Positions 38,443 through 47,151 of a stretch of DNA of 64,000 nt are shown piece after piece (position 1 is the stretch's first letter; every line of letters begins with the position of its first letter). The translations under genes and the position numbers were made by a program. Source of the stretch: Paenactinomyces guangxiensis (lineage in GTDB: Bacteria; Bacillota; Bacilli; Thermoactinomycetales; Thermoactinomycetaceae); assembly GCF_016055185.1 (NCBI RefSeq), contig NZ_JAECVR010000010.1:1-64000 (forward strand). Direction: 5' to 3'. The notes beneath the pieces are model-generated. The model was not told the DNA's origin. It made no database searches and saw only the letters and a list, made by a program, of their open reading frames with translations.

Positions 38443-39711
38443 TTACTCCTTTGTGTTGAAATAAATCGGATTGCTGATGGTGACAGGCAGGTAAGCATCA
38501 ATCACATCGGGAATGTTAAATTTCCGCCATACTTCTGCACGGAGGAACTTTTCGTTTTTCACTTCAACTTGATAACGTTGTATATTTTCTGTGGCGATAT
38601 GTTCTGCTGCCAGCCCCCGGTTCGTGTAAAAGCGAATATGATCACCCTCTGCCAGGCCCGTAAACGCTGTATTAATGTTTCCTTCCTTGACGCACGCCTG
38701 ATCGCCCATCATTTTATCCCGGTATCTCAGATGGACGGTCGGGGCTTCTGGGGCATAGGTGATAAAGGTATGCCCTTGCCTTAAAGCCTGCAAAAGAGAC
38801 GAGGTGTCGCGGCCTTCACTATAAATCCAGGTGGTCGGAAAACCGTGCCTGATAAAAGGATGGGGCCGGTGAACATCGCTGCCGCCGACTGCGACAATTT
38901 TTCGGCCCAGAGAAAGTTGCTGTTGCCACCAGTCCAGGGTTCTTTGATTATCCTCCCGCCAGGGGCCGTTCCAAATTTCGACGCAATCATAAGCAACATC
39001 CATGGACCATTCCCAGGGGCAAAAGGAGCAATGGGGATGATTTAACACAATCAGGGCACCGGACTGCCGGGCTTCCGCCACCTTGGCCAGGGCTTCCTCA
39101 CTGGAGGAAACACGGAAATCCCGAACCGGATCAGCCACACCGAGAAAATTGCAATGCCCGTGATGAGTGGTGAACTCCATTCCGGCGATAAAGACGATGT
39201 TGTTCTCTTTGGGAAAACAAAAGTTCTGGCTCACAGTGTTGTGGTCAGTCAGCGCGATAAAGTCAAGCTGATGCTTTTCGGCGATACTCACAACTTCTTC
39301 CAATGAATACATGCCGTCACTATGATTGCTGTGGGTATGCAAGTCCCCTTTATACCAGCGCGGCTCCCGCATGGTAAACTGAATCGTGATTTTCACTTCA
39401 CATCCGGTTTTGGCGATCTTATAGCCTCCAAGCAACACTGCCCATTCCCCCGGTTTTAAGGAGCCGGGAAGGTAACCCGGCGTTGCTTTTTCCACTGTGA
39501 GATAAAAGCTTTTGCGTGCTCCCCCGCTCCAGCCCCTTACCCGGCTGTCATCCCGAATCCCCAGATCAACAACGGAAGTAACGGCTCCTTTATCAATGAT
39601 TTCGTATGCGACATCAATCCGCTCCGTCTTTTCCGGCATCGGGAAGGGAACTTCGAGATAGCGGCCTTCCTCTTCCTTCGTAATCGCTTTGCACAGAGTG
39701 ATCTCGTACAT
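38443..39711 (-). CDS. CehA/McbA-like PHP-domain metallohydrolase
   Basis: A 422-residue protein. The N-terminal ~130 residues are beta-rich. The PHP domain starts with WYKGDLHTHSNHSDG (metal His-x-His) and continues with DFIALTDHNTVS, IAGMEFTTHHGHCNFLG, LNHPHCSFCPW and SDVHRPHPF. The CehA/McbA group includes carbamate hydrolases and phosphoesterases; substrate here unknown. ATG 39711 has AGGAGAAATAGAAA upstream. Cytoplasmic, with no signal peptide. Confidence 0.85.
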   Translation of the reverse strand: MYEITLCKAITKEEEGRYLEVPFPMPEKTERIDVAYEIIDKGAVTSVVDLGIRDDSRVRGWSGGARKSFYLTVEKATPGYLPGSLKPGEWAVLLGGYKIAKTGCEVKITIQFTMREPRWYKGDLHTHSNHSDGMYSLEEVVSIAEKHQLDFIALTDHNTVSQNFCFPKENNIVFIAGMEFTTHHGHCNFLGVADPVRDFRVSSSEEALAKVAEARQSGALIVLNHPHCSFCPWEWSMDVAYDCVEIWNGPWREDNQRTLDWWQQQLSLGRKIVAVGGSDVHRPHPFIRHGFPTTWIYSEGRDTSSLLQALRQGHTFITYAPEAPTVHLRYRDKMMGDQACVKEGNINTAFTGLAEGDHIRFYTNRGLAAEHIATENIQRYQVEVKNEKFLRAEVWRKFNIPDVIDAYLPVTISNPIYFNTKE

Positions 39712-39973
39712 TTTCTATTTCTCCTTCTGAAGCGGGAAATATCAAGATAGATGCAAAAATATATCATATATTTATAGACAAAGCGGGTGAAAAGGTTCTT
39801 TGTTTCAAGATTAGTGATTTTGCAATTATTTATAAATCTATTTTATAAGATTTTATCATTCTGATGAAAATGAACTTGATAAATCTATCATAAACATTCT
39901 TTGTAAATCACATGAATAAGTTTGATTAATCTTTTGTTTATTCGCTGGATTTAATTGAATCGTTTGGAGCGAA

Positions 39974-39995
39974 AGAGAGAGTAATCACTCACTTT
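39974..39995. promoter_or_regulatory. Palindromic operator 1 (TetR-like)
   Basis: AGAGAGTAATCACTCACTTT contains AGAGAGT, AATC and ACTCACT, one mismatch from the operator at 40031. It lies just upstream of the -35. Confidence 0.6.
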
Positions 39996-39998
39996 TTG

Positions 39999-40028
39999 TT
40001 GACATCACCTGCTTGTCTTTCATACGAT
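39999..40028 (+). promoter_or_regulatory. Promoter of the ABC exporter operon
   Basis: TTGACA (39999-40004) with a plausible -10 TACGAT (40023-40028) after 18 bases. Operators flank it on both sides. Confidence 0.6.
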
Positions 40029-40030
40029 AT

Positions 40031-40050
40031 AAGTGAGTAATCACTCACTT
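40031..40050. promoter_or_regulatory. Palindromic operator 2 (TetR-like)
   Basis: AAGTGAGT, AATC, ACTCACTT is an 8-bp inverted repeat over a 4-base centre, immediately after the -10. It is the best candidate binding site for the TetR protein encoded at 43016. Confidence 0.7.
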
Positions 40051-40078
40051 ACCAACCGTCGTTAAGGAGGGCTCGGTG

Positions 40079-41371
40079 ATGTGGGAGAGAATTGGTGCCC
40101 TAGTGCGCAAAGAGTTTATCCAGATGAAGAGAGACCGGCGGACGCTGGCGATGATGCTGCTTCTTCCTGTCATCTGGTTGATTGCTTTCGGGTATGCAGT
40201 TAATTTTGATGTCAACACCATTCATTGTACAATTGTCGATCATGCGCAAAATGAAGAGAGCCAAAAAGTAAGGGAACAAATGACTCAAGAGGAAGGGTTG
40301 GAGATTGTTGAGGCGGAGGACGAGCAGACGGCTTACCGGAGACTCGAGCAGGGAACAACCGATGTCGCCATTATCTTTCCGAAAAACTTCAAACTGCTCG
40401 CGAAGTCAGAGGATGGGCAAATGCGTTTCCGGGTAGACGGGAGCCGTTTATTTACGGCCCAGTCAGCCATACGTGAACTGAACGGGATCCTGGGCGACTT
40501 GCAACAGGAAAATATGCAATCGCTGAAGGAAACGGTTCAAACAGCAGCGGGTCAATCACCGGAAGTTGCAGCTCAGTTGCAGATTCCTTCACATCCTGAT
40601 CAGGCAAAAATTCCGCCGCAAGTCTGGAAAAGGATGGAGGAAAGCATCCGGGCAAAAGTGGAAGAGGCGATGGGTACGGCCACTGAGAAACAGTTGCAAC
40701 AAATGGGGGATCTTTTGCCCAATCCGGACTATATGATCCCCAGGGTGGATGTGTTGTATAATCCGGATTTAAAGAGCGTGAACTATATGATTCCGGGATT
40801 GGTGGGTCTTGTTCTCATTTTTATCACCACCTTGATGACCGCACTGGGGGTGGTGCGTGAAAAAGAACGAGGCACTCTGGAACAGTTAATGGTATCACCC
40901 CTCAGCTCCTTTGAACTGATCCTGGGAAAACTGTTGCCGTATATGATGATTGCTGTCATCGATTTCCTGGTCGTGCTGGGAGTGGGAATTTGGGTGTTTG
41001 AGGTTCCATTTACCGGAGATCTGGTTTCGTTTGCACTTGCCGCTTTTTTCTTTCTGGCAGGCTCGCTCGGGATGGGTTTACTGGTTTCTACTGTGTCGCA
41101 AAACCAGCAACAAGCGATGCAATTGGCTGTTTTGACACTCTTTCCCCAGATAATCCTTTCCGGTTTTATTTTCCCGTTGGAAGCCATGCCCTGGGGAATT
41201 CGCTGGTTATCTTACTTGATGCCGCTTACCTATTTTCTGCCGATCAGCCGGGATGTGTTTTTAAAAGGAATGAGCGCCTGGGACCATCCTCTATCTTTCG
41301 CTTTATTGGCTTTGTTTGGGATATTGTTCTTACTGATCGCCACGATACGCTTTCGCAAAAGTTTAACTTAA
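40079..41371 (+). CDS. ABC-2 type permease (drug/lipid exporter)
   Basis: A 430-residue membrane protein with one N-terminal helix (LLLPVIWLIAFGYAV), a long extracytoplasmic loop (residues ~45-240) and five C-terminal helices including VVREKERGTLEQLMVSPLSSFEL, the ABC-2 coupling region. Typical of drug or lipid exporters. ATG 40079 lies eight bases after AAGGAGG. With two ATPase genes and a TetR gene downstream it forms a regulated operon. Confidence 0.9.
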   Translation: MWERIGALVRKEFIQMKRDRRTLAMMLLLPVIWLIAFGYAVNFDVNTIHCTIVDHAQNEESQKVREQMTQEEGLEIVEAEDEQTAYRRLEQGTTDVAIIFPKNFKLLAKSEDGQMRFRVDGSRLFTAQSAIRELNGILGDLQQENMQSLKETVQTAAGQSPEVAAQLQIPSHPDQAKIPPQVWKRMEESIRAKVEEAMGTATEKQLQQMGDLLPNPDYMIPRVDVLYNPDLKSVNYMIPGLVGLVLIFITTLMTALGVVREKERGTLEQLMVSPLSSFELILGKLLPYMMIAVIDFLVVLGVGIWVFEVPFTGDLVSFALAAFFFLAGSLGMGLLVSTVSQNQQQAMQLAVLTLFPQIILSGFIFPLEAMPWGIRWLSYLMPLTYFLPISRDVFLKGMSAWDHPLSFALLALFGILFLLIATIRFRKSLT

Positions 41372-41381
41372 CAGAGGAGTT

Positions 41382-42299
41382 GTGAAGGACATGTTTCAGT
41401 TTGAAGGGGTATCTGTGCGATATGGCAAAGAGACGGTGCTGCAGGATTTGTCCTTTTTGCTGGAGAGTGGACCGATTTATGGAATTGTCGGGCCGGACGG
41501 TGCTGGGAAAACTACTTTGCTTCAGTTGTTAGTCGGCTTGCTTTCCCCCACGGAAGGCTTTATAAAAAAGACGGAATCTGTGTCGATCGGGTTTGTATCT
41601 GAGCATTTTGGCCTGTACGAAGAGATGAGTTTGCAGGAGAACCTGCTTTTTTACGGGACATTACGCGGACTTCAGAGGATCGAAGCGGAGAAGCGAGCCG
41701 ATGAGCTGCTGAAATGGGCTTCTCTGGAACCCTTTGCCGACCGCGCGGCGGGAAATCTTTCCGGAGGCATGAAACGAAAATTAGCCATCATTGCCGCGAT
41801 TCTGCACCATCCTGCCTGCCTTGTCCTCGATGAGCCGACTCATGGAGTTGATCCTGTTTCACGACGGGAAATTTGGAGGCTGATTCAGGAGATTAAGCAA
41901 ACCGGAACGACTGTGATCGTTTCGACTCAATATTTGGACGAAGTGCCGCAATGTGATGAAGTGCTGTTGCTTTTTCAGGGAAAACTGATGCAAAAAGAAA
42001 GCCCCCTGACGCTGGTGGAGCAATTTCCCTTTCGGGTATTTCGACTCGCCGGGATGCGGCGGCGAAAAACACGGGATTTGCTTTCCGTCAAACAGATCCC
42101 CGGCGTTGTTGATGCCTTTTTTCGCGGGGCGGATTGGATTTTACTGTGTGAAAAAGAACGGAAAATAACCAGACAATTGGAAATATGGAAAGAGAAAGAA
42201 GGTCTGGCACAAAAGCTGGAAAAGATTGAACCCTCGTTTGAAGATGTCTTTATTCACCTGATGCGGATGGGAGGAAAACCGGATGATTCAGCTTTATGA
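41382..42299 (+). CDS. ABC transporter ATPase (first)
   Basis: A 305-residue ATPase. Walker A GPDGAGKTTLLQ, signature NLSGGMKRKLAI, Walker B CLVLDEPTHGVD. The C-terminal ~90 residues are an accessory domain. GTG 41382 directly follows GAGGAGTT; ATG 41391 may be the true start. It overlaps the next ATPase gene by 17 bases. Confidence 0.9.
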   Translation: MKDMFQFEGVSVRYGKETVLQDLSFLLESGPIYGIVGPDGAGKTTLLQLLVGLLSPTEGFIKKTESVSIGFVSEHFGLYEEMSLQENLLFYGTLRGLQRIEAEKRADELLKWASLEPFADRAAGNLSGGMKRKLAIIAAILHHPACLVLDEPTHGVDPVSRREIWRLIQEIKQTGTTVIVSTQYLDEVPQCDEVLLLFQGKLMQKESPLTLVEQFPFRVFRLAGMRRRKTRDLLSVKQIPGVVDAFFRGADWILLCEKERKITRQLEIWKEKEGLAQKLEKIEPSFEDVFIHLMRMGGKPDDSAL

Positions 42300-43071
42300 A
42301 ATCACGAAAGAGTTTGGTACCTTCCGCGCAGTAGATGGTGTATCATTAACGGTGACCAAAGGAAAAATATTTGGATTGCTCGGTGCCAATGGAGCGGGAA
42401 AAACAACCTTAATCCGTATGATGTGCGGCATTTTGCCTCCCAGCGGAGGATCGGGACGGGTGATGGGCCATGATATGATCAAGGGGCAAAAAAAGATCAA
42501 ACGGCAGATCGGCTATATGTCACAAAAATTTTCTCTCTACCCTGATCTGACGGTGAAAGAAAATATCCTGTTTTACGCCCGGCTGTACGGAGTTACTGAT
42601 GTCCGGGGCCGTGTAAATGAACTGTTGGAGCTTTTCCAATTGCAAGAGAACAGTCACAAGAAGGTTTCCTCTTTGGGTGGCGGCATCCGGCAGCGGGTTG
42701 CCTTTGCCTCAGCCATCGTCCATTCGCCGCCTCTTTTATTTCTTGATGAGCCTACCAGTGGGGTAGATCCGCTCACCCGGAGATTGTTTTGGGAGCAGTT
42801 GTATGAGTTAACCGAACGGGGAACAACCATACTGGTCACCACTCACTATATGGACGAGGCGGAACGCTGTGATGAAGTAGGATTGATGAATGAGGGAAAA
42901 ATGGTAGCGAAGGGCGGGCTGAATGATTTACAATGCTGTTTTGCGGACGCTCTGCAAAAAGAGAAGCCCTCTTTAGAAGATATCTTTGTCTATGTGATGA
43001 CTGGACAAGGGGGATATGATGACGGAGAAGGACTGGGAAAAATGGGTCCGGATGATCGCCGACGAATATGA
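42283..43071 (+). CDS. ABC transporter ATPase (second)
   Basis: A 262-residue ATPase. Walker A GANGAGKTTLIRM; the signature is degenerate (SSLGGGIRQRVAFA instead of LSGGQ); Walker B LLFLDEPTSGVD. Because the exporter has two ATPases and one ABC-2 permease, the ATPases may form a heterodimer with one weak site. ATG 42283 has GGAGG upstream. It overlaps the TetR gene by 56 bases. Confidence 0.88.
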   Translation: MIQLYEITKEFGTFRAVDGVSLTVTKGKIFGLLGANGAGKTTLIRMMCGILPPSGGSGRVMGHDMIKGQKKIKRQIGYMSQKFSLYPDLTVKENILFYARLYGVTDVRGRVNELLELFQLQENSHKKVSSLGGGIRQRVAFASAIVHSPPLLFLDEPTSGVDPLTRRLFWEQLYELTERGTTILVTTHYMDEAERCDEVGLMNEGKMVAKGGLNDLQCCFADALQKEKPSLEDIFVYVMTGQGGYDDGEGLGKMGPDDRRRI

Positions 43072-43705
43072 TCTGGACCTGGGCAAAACCAATAAAGAAA
43101 CCCTGAAACAAAAAAAGATCCTGGAAGCGGCAATCCATATTTTTGCCGAAAAAGGATTCAGCGGGTCGTCGACAAGTGAGATTGCCGAGCGGGCCGGAGT
43201 GGCCGAAGCAACCATTTTCAAACATTACCGCACCAAAAAAGGACTTTTGCTGCGCCTGGTCATTCCGGCCATTGCCAAGGTGGCAAGCCCCTGGATTACC
43301 CGTTCCGCATTGAAGATATTAGAACAGGATAAACCGTTTCGCGAAAGAGTGGAAGATGTTATTCTCGATCGGGTACTACTGATCGAAACCAACTGGAAAA
43401 AGATCAAAATTATCCTTGTTGAAAGCCTGTTTCACCCTGAATTGCGGGAAGCAATACAGACCCATGTCGCCAAAAGCGTGTTTCCGGTTATGTCAGAAAA
43501 AATCAAGCAGCTCCAGGCGGAGGGAGAGCTACGCCGGGACTTGCCCGACTATGTGCTCCTGCGCAGTGTGATATCTATGGCCATTGGATATCTGTTAGCC
43601 CGCAATGTTTTTCCGGAACAACTGGCACAGAGCGAGGAAAAGGATGAAATTAGCATGATTGCAGAGGTGTTGTTAAAGGGAGTTGGGGGAAGCCACGGAG
43701 ATTGA
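43016..43705 (+). CDS. TetR-family repressor of the ABC operon
   Basis: A 229-residue regulator with an unusually long N-terminal extension. The HTH is IFAEKGFSGSSTSEIAERAGVAEATIFKHYRTKKGLL, written in shorter pieces: GFSGSSTSEIAERAG then VAEATIFKHY. The ligand-binding C-terminus is helical. It overlaps the ATPase gene and probably represses the operon through the palindromes at 39974 and 40031. A drug or lipid ligand is likely. ATG 43016 has AAGGGGG upstream. Confidence 0.9.
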   Translation: MMTEKDWEKWVRMIADEYDLDLGKTNKETLKQKKILEAAIHIFAEKGFSGSSTSEIAERAGVAEATIFKHYRTKKGLLLRLVIPAIAKVASPWITRSALKILEQDKPFRERVEDVILDRVLLIETNWKKIKIILVESLFHPELREAIQTHVAKSVFPVMSEKIKQLQAEGELRRDLPDYVLLRSVISMAIGYLLARNVFPEQLAQSEEKDEISMIAEVLLKGVGGSHGD

Positions 43706-43777
43706 GGGGAGCAGTAGAAAGCAGATGAAGGGAGAAACCGGCTTTGTCTGTTTGATTGGGCAACTGGTAATGACTCT

Positions 43778-44230
43778 GTGAAAAGGACAGATTGCTATGG
43801 CTCACTAAACAATACCTTGACAGACCCGTTCGTGTTTAAAAAAATAGTTTATTCACTGGAATACCTGCTGGGAGTAAAAGTTCTTGATTACAAAGAATAT
43901 CGGGGAATTTGTTGCAGTTATTTTGAAGCAATTGTTGAGTACCGGAATGAGGTTATCTCTATCTGGCTTTTAAGAGATCAACCCTGGATTGTTTTTACAT
44001 CCCATAGTAGCATATTTATCAATCACCCGCCATTGACAGGGGCGTTTCATTCGTACTATCCGGGGTATCGAATCCTCACTGCAGAAGAATTGAATGAGCC
44101 CCTGGAAATTCTGGTGAACAAAGATGGATTGCAGATCGGGAAAGAGCTTATTCATCATTTCAGCCTTTATGATATGAACTATTGGCAGCCGAAAACAGTC
44201 GGCGATGTGCTGTTCAATTGGTGGGACTAA
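43778..44230 (+). CDS. Hypothetical protein (150 aa)
   Basis: A 150-residue frame starting at GTG 43778 with no strong ribosome site. It is aromatic and Tyr-rich (AFHSYYPGYRILTAEELNEP, and HHFSLYDMNYWQPKTVGDVL near the end), with no signal or membrane segment. It lies after the TetR gene and is followed by a terminator. Not recognised. Confidence 0.55.
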   Translation: MKRTDCYGSLNNTLTDPFVFKKIVYSLEYLLGVKVLDYKEYRGICCSYFEAIVEYRNEVISIWLLRDQPWIVFTSHSSIFINHPPLTGAFHSYYPGYRILTAEELNEPLEILVNKDGLQIGKELIHHFSLYDMNYWQPKTVGDVLFNWWD

Positions 44231-44262
44231 AAAAGAAGCTGTTCTGGCGCAGCTTCTTTTTT
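44229..44262. terminator. Bidirectional terminator
   Basis: AAAAAAGAAGCT and AGCTTCTTTTTT pair across TGTTCTGGCGC. It lies between convergent genes. Confidence 0.85.
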
Positions 44263-45313
44263 AAGTTCCCTCTGCGTAAACAATGTGCAGGATATCATTG
44301 ATCTGCTCTGTTTTCACTCGGAAATTTTCCTGTTGCAGCCAGGCTGACAGTCTGCTTTTGTCAGCATAGTACTCATCTTCAACACTCCGGACCACTTCTT
44401 CCTTTCCACGAGCCAGCCAGCCTTTGAGATAGGCTGACCGGGCCGCTTCATCTTCAAACATCAGATCCAAAATACAGATTCGCCCACCCGGTTTTAACAC
44501 CCGGTTCATTTCTTCCAGAGCCATCATCTTTTGATCGTCGGTGAGGTGGTGGAGAGCATAACTGGTTACGACAAAATGAAAGGATTGGTCAGGATAAGGA
44601 ATGGCAAGAAAGTTTCCGATCCGTGTCTCCAGCGCGGGCACTTTTTGCCTGCATACTTTTAACATTTCTTTTGACTGGTCAATCCCTTTCATTGTATAGC
44701 CGCGGGATACAAACCGTGCGGACAGATTTCCGGTTCCCACTCCGATCTCCAGTCCTGTTTCATGTGGCTGCGGCTTTGTCCATTCCAACACCAGATCGAG
44801 TCCCTTGTCATAATCCCGGTGAACGTCAAAATCTTCGGAGTGGCGCTGTACTTGTTGATCATAAGTTTGGGCCTGACGGTCAAAGTTCCACCGGTCCTCC
44901 CACTTGTTCCTTTCTGCCCGGGTATGCCTTGATTGTTCCGCCAGTTCCCATAATTTTTCCCAGCTCCCTGACTCTGTTGAATCGTAACTGTGAATCATCT
45001 GATCCAGCGTAGACAAAACCTGCTTCATCCGGAGCCATTCCGTGAACAGTACGGACTGCTGTAATTGCAGGTAGTATAGAACTTCCTCGGGCTCACCTTT
45101 GTCCATCTCATCCAGCACCTGCTTGATCTTTTCGATCGGCATCCCCACTTCCCTGAGTGCAATGATCGTTTGCAAACGCCAGGCTTCTTTTTCACTGAAA
45201 ATACGGTATTGATTGGATTGGTCTTTTTTTGGGGAAATTAAGCCTTTTTCCTCATAAAAGCGAATGGTTCGCGGAGTCACTTTCAGCCGTCGGGCGATCT
45301 CTTGAATAAGCAA
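44261..45313 (-). CDS. MerR-type regulator fused to a SAM methyltransferase
   Basis: A 350-residue fusion. Residues 1-70 are a MerR winged HTH (IARRLKVTPRTIRFYEEKGL, then REVGMPIEKIKQVL). A helical linker follows, then a class I methyltransferase with GLEIGVGTGNLSARF, MKGIDQSKEMLKV and VVTSYALHHLTDDQKM. SAM or a methylated small molecule might be the inducer or substrate. TTG 45313 has AAAGGGAGAGA upstream. The order next to the pyruvate oxidase-like gene (divergent) suggests it may control that gene. Confidence 0.85.
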   Translation of the reverse strand: MLIQEIARRLKVTPRTIRFYEEKGLISPKKDQSNQYRIFSEKEAWRLQTIIALREVGMPIEKIKQVLDEMDKGEPEEVLYYLQLQQSVLFTEWLRMKQVLSTLDQMIHSYDSTESGSWEKLWELAEQSRHTRAERNKWEDRWNFDRQAQTYDQQVQRHSEDFDVHRDYDKGLDLVLEWTKPQPHETGLEIGVGTGNLSARFVSRGYTMKGIDQSKEMLKVCRQKVPALETRIGNFLAIPYPDQSFHFVVTSYALHHLTDDQKMMALEEMNRVLKPGGRICILDLMFEDEAARSAYLKGWLARGKEEVVRSVEDEYYADKSRLSAWLQQENFRVKTEQINDILHIVYAEGT

Positions 45314-45437
45314 AGAATCTCTCCCTTTCCCTGTGGGTATGCTCTTATTGTAAAGCTTAACGTTACGTTAATGTAAAGCCGTTCTTACTGCATGTTTAAA
45401 AAGGGGGAAGCCAAACTAGAGAGGAAGGAGGGGGAGT

Positions 45438-47066
45438 ATGGAATTTGATTTTACAGACACATCCCGTACCGTTGCCCGGCATCTGATCGAACAACTGGCT
45501 GAGTGGGGATGTCAGCGAATATATGGTGTAATCGGGGATGCCAATCTGTATCTGCTGGATGAACTGGCGAAACAAGACCGGATTGAATACATCGCCTGCC
45601 GCCATGAAACATCGGCCGCTTTGATGGCCTCAGCTGAAGCCAAATTGACGGGAAAGCTCGCGGTCTGCACAGCCACCAGCGGGCCGGGAATCGCTCTTTT
45701 GTTAAACGGTTTAGCCGATGCCTCTCATGATCGGGCCCCTGTGTTGGCGGTCACCGGACAAGTGGAACGAAGCAAACTTGGCACGGGCAGCAAACAGGAG
45801 ATTGACCAGCAGAAGCTGATTGAGCCAATTGCACAGTTTTCCTCATTAGTGGCTGATCCCCGCTCTTTTTCCATCCAGTTAAATATTGCCATGAAAACAG
45901 CGCTGGCGCGAGGCGGGGTATCACATCTTTCCGTTCCTAAAGATATATGGGGGCAGATGGCAACGGGTCCGCTTTATCCACCGCCTCCCAGGGCTCCGGT
46001 GGTGATGCCTGATAAAGAAGATCTCCTCTCTGTACTGGAGTGGATCAACAAGGCGGAAAGGCCTGTTCTCCTGGTTGGGCGCGGAATCAAACAGGTACAG
46101 CATGATGTATGTAAACTGGCGGAAAAGATCCAGGCTCCAATGATCGTCACCATGCCCGCCAAATCTTATATTCCCAATGATCATCCTTTATTCGCAGGCG
46201 GGTTGGGACAGGCCGGGAGCGAGGTTTCCACCGGGTTGTTAAAACAGGCTGATCTGTGCCTGATTCTGGGGGCAACCTGGTGGCCGGAGGAATATGTGCC
46301 AAAGTCGGTTCCGATCGTCCAAATCGATGCCGCCGAAGAGAATATCGGCCGTACTCATCCCAATGTCGCTTCTCTGGTCGGAGATTTTTCCTATCTCATT
46401 GCTGAGGTAATTTTTGGTGTGGAGTCTAAGGAGAATCCATCATGGATGGAAGAGATTCAGCAGAAAAAAAGTTTTTGGACCCAAAAAATAAGGGAGGAAG
46501 CGGAGCAAAACACGGCTACGCCGGAACCGCAACAGGTCATGAGGGCCATAAGCAAATATGTCCGGCAGGATGCCATCATTGCCTTGGACGTTGGAGATCA
46601 TACTCTCTGGTTTGAACGCATTTTTCAGACGACAAATCAGGAAATTCTCATCTCCGGCCGATGGCGTACTCTCGGCTTTGCTTTGCCAGCTGCCATGGCT
46701 GCCAGTCTTGTTTTTCCAGAACGGCAAGTGGTTGCCATCGCTGGTGATGGCGGAATTATGACCACTCTGGCCGACCTGTCCACGGCGGTCACTTACCAAT
46801 TGCCTCTGATCATTTTTCTGATCAACAATGGCAGCTACGCCATGGAAAAGAATCGGATGAAAGTGGCGGGCTTACAGCCCCTGGGGTCTGATCTTCCCAA
46901 CCCTGATTTTGCCGCGTTAGCCCGGGCATTTGGAGCAGAAGGGGTTCGTGTTGAACAGCTGTCAGAGCTGGAACCTGCCATACAAACAGCGTTGGCGTCC
47001 AATCAGGTGTGTTTGGTCGATATTTGCTGTAATGATCCGGTGGTACCGCATACGCACATAATGTAA
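45438..47066 (+). CDS. Pyruvate oxidase-like ThDP enzyme
   Basis: A 542-residue thiamine diphosphate enzyme of the acetohydroxyacid synthase/pyruvate oxidase group. The catalytic Glu is in ACRHETSAALMASAEAKLTG. The ThDP-binding motif is GDGGIMTTLADLSTAVTYQL ending in NNGSYAMEK. It resembles B. subtilis YdaP, annotated pyruvate oxidase, which would decarboxylate pyruvate to acetate or acetyl phosphate. ATG 45438 has GGAAGGAGGGGG upstream. Activity cannot be told from sequence. Confidence 0.85.
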   Translation: MEFDFTDTSRTVARHLIEQLAEWGCQRIYGVIGDANLYLLDELAKQDRIEYIACRHETSAALMASAEAKLTGKLAVCTATSGPGIALLLNGLADASHDRAPVLAVTGQVERSKLGTGSKQEIDQQKLIEPIAQFSSLVADPRSFSIQLNIAMKTALARGGVSHLSVPKDIWGQMATGPLYPPPPRAPVVMPDKEDLLSVLEWINKAERPVLLVGRGIKQVQHDVCKLAEKIQAPMIVTMPAKSYIPNDHPLFAGGLGQAGSEVSTGLLKQADLCLILGATWWPEEYVPKSVPIVQIDAAEENIGRTHPNVASLVGDFSYLIAEVIFGVESKENPSWMEEIQQKKSFWTQKIREEAEQNTATPEPQQVMRAISKYVRQDAIIALDVGDHTLWFERIFQTTNQEILISGRWRTLGFALPAAMAASLVFPERQVVAIAGDGGIMTTLADLSTAVTYQLPLIIFLINNGSYAMEKNRMKVAGLQPLGSDLPNPDFAALARAFGAEGVRVEQLSELEPAIQTALASNQVCLVDICCNDPVVPHTHIM

Positions 47067-47073
47067 ACAGAAA

Positions 47074-47105
47074 TGGCTAACGAAGTTTGTTGACCTCGTT
47101 AGCCA
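47074..47105. terminator. Bidirectional terminator
   Basis: TGGCTAACGA / TCGTTAGCCA, ten-base-pair stem between convergent genes. Confidence 0.8.
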
Positions 47106-47151
47106 TTAGACTTTTCATCAATTGATTGGAATAGATACTGGCAAAGGGGAC

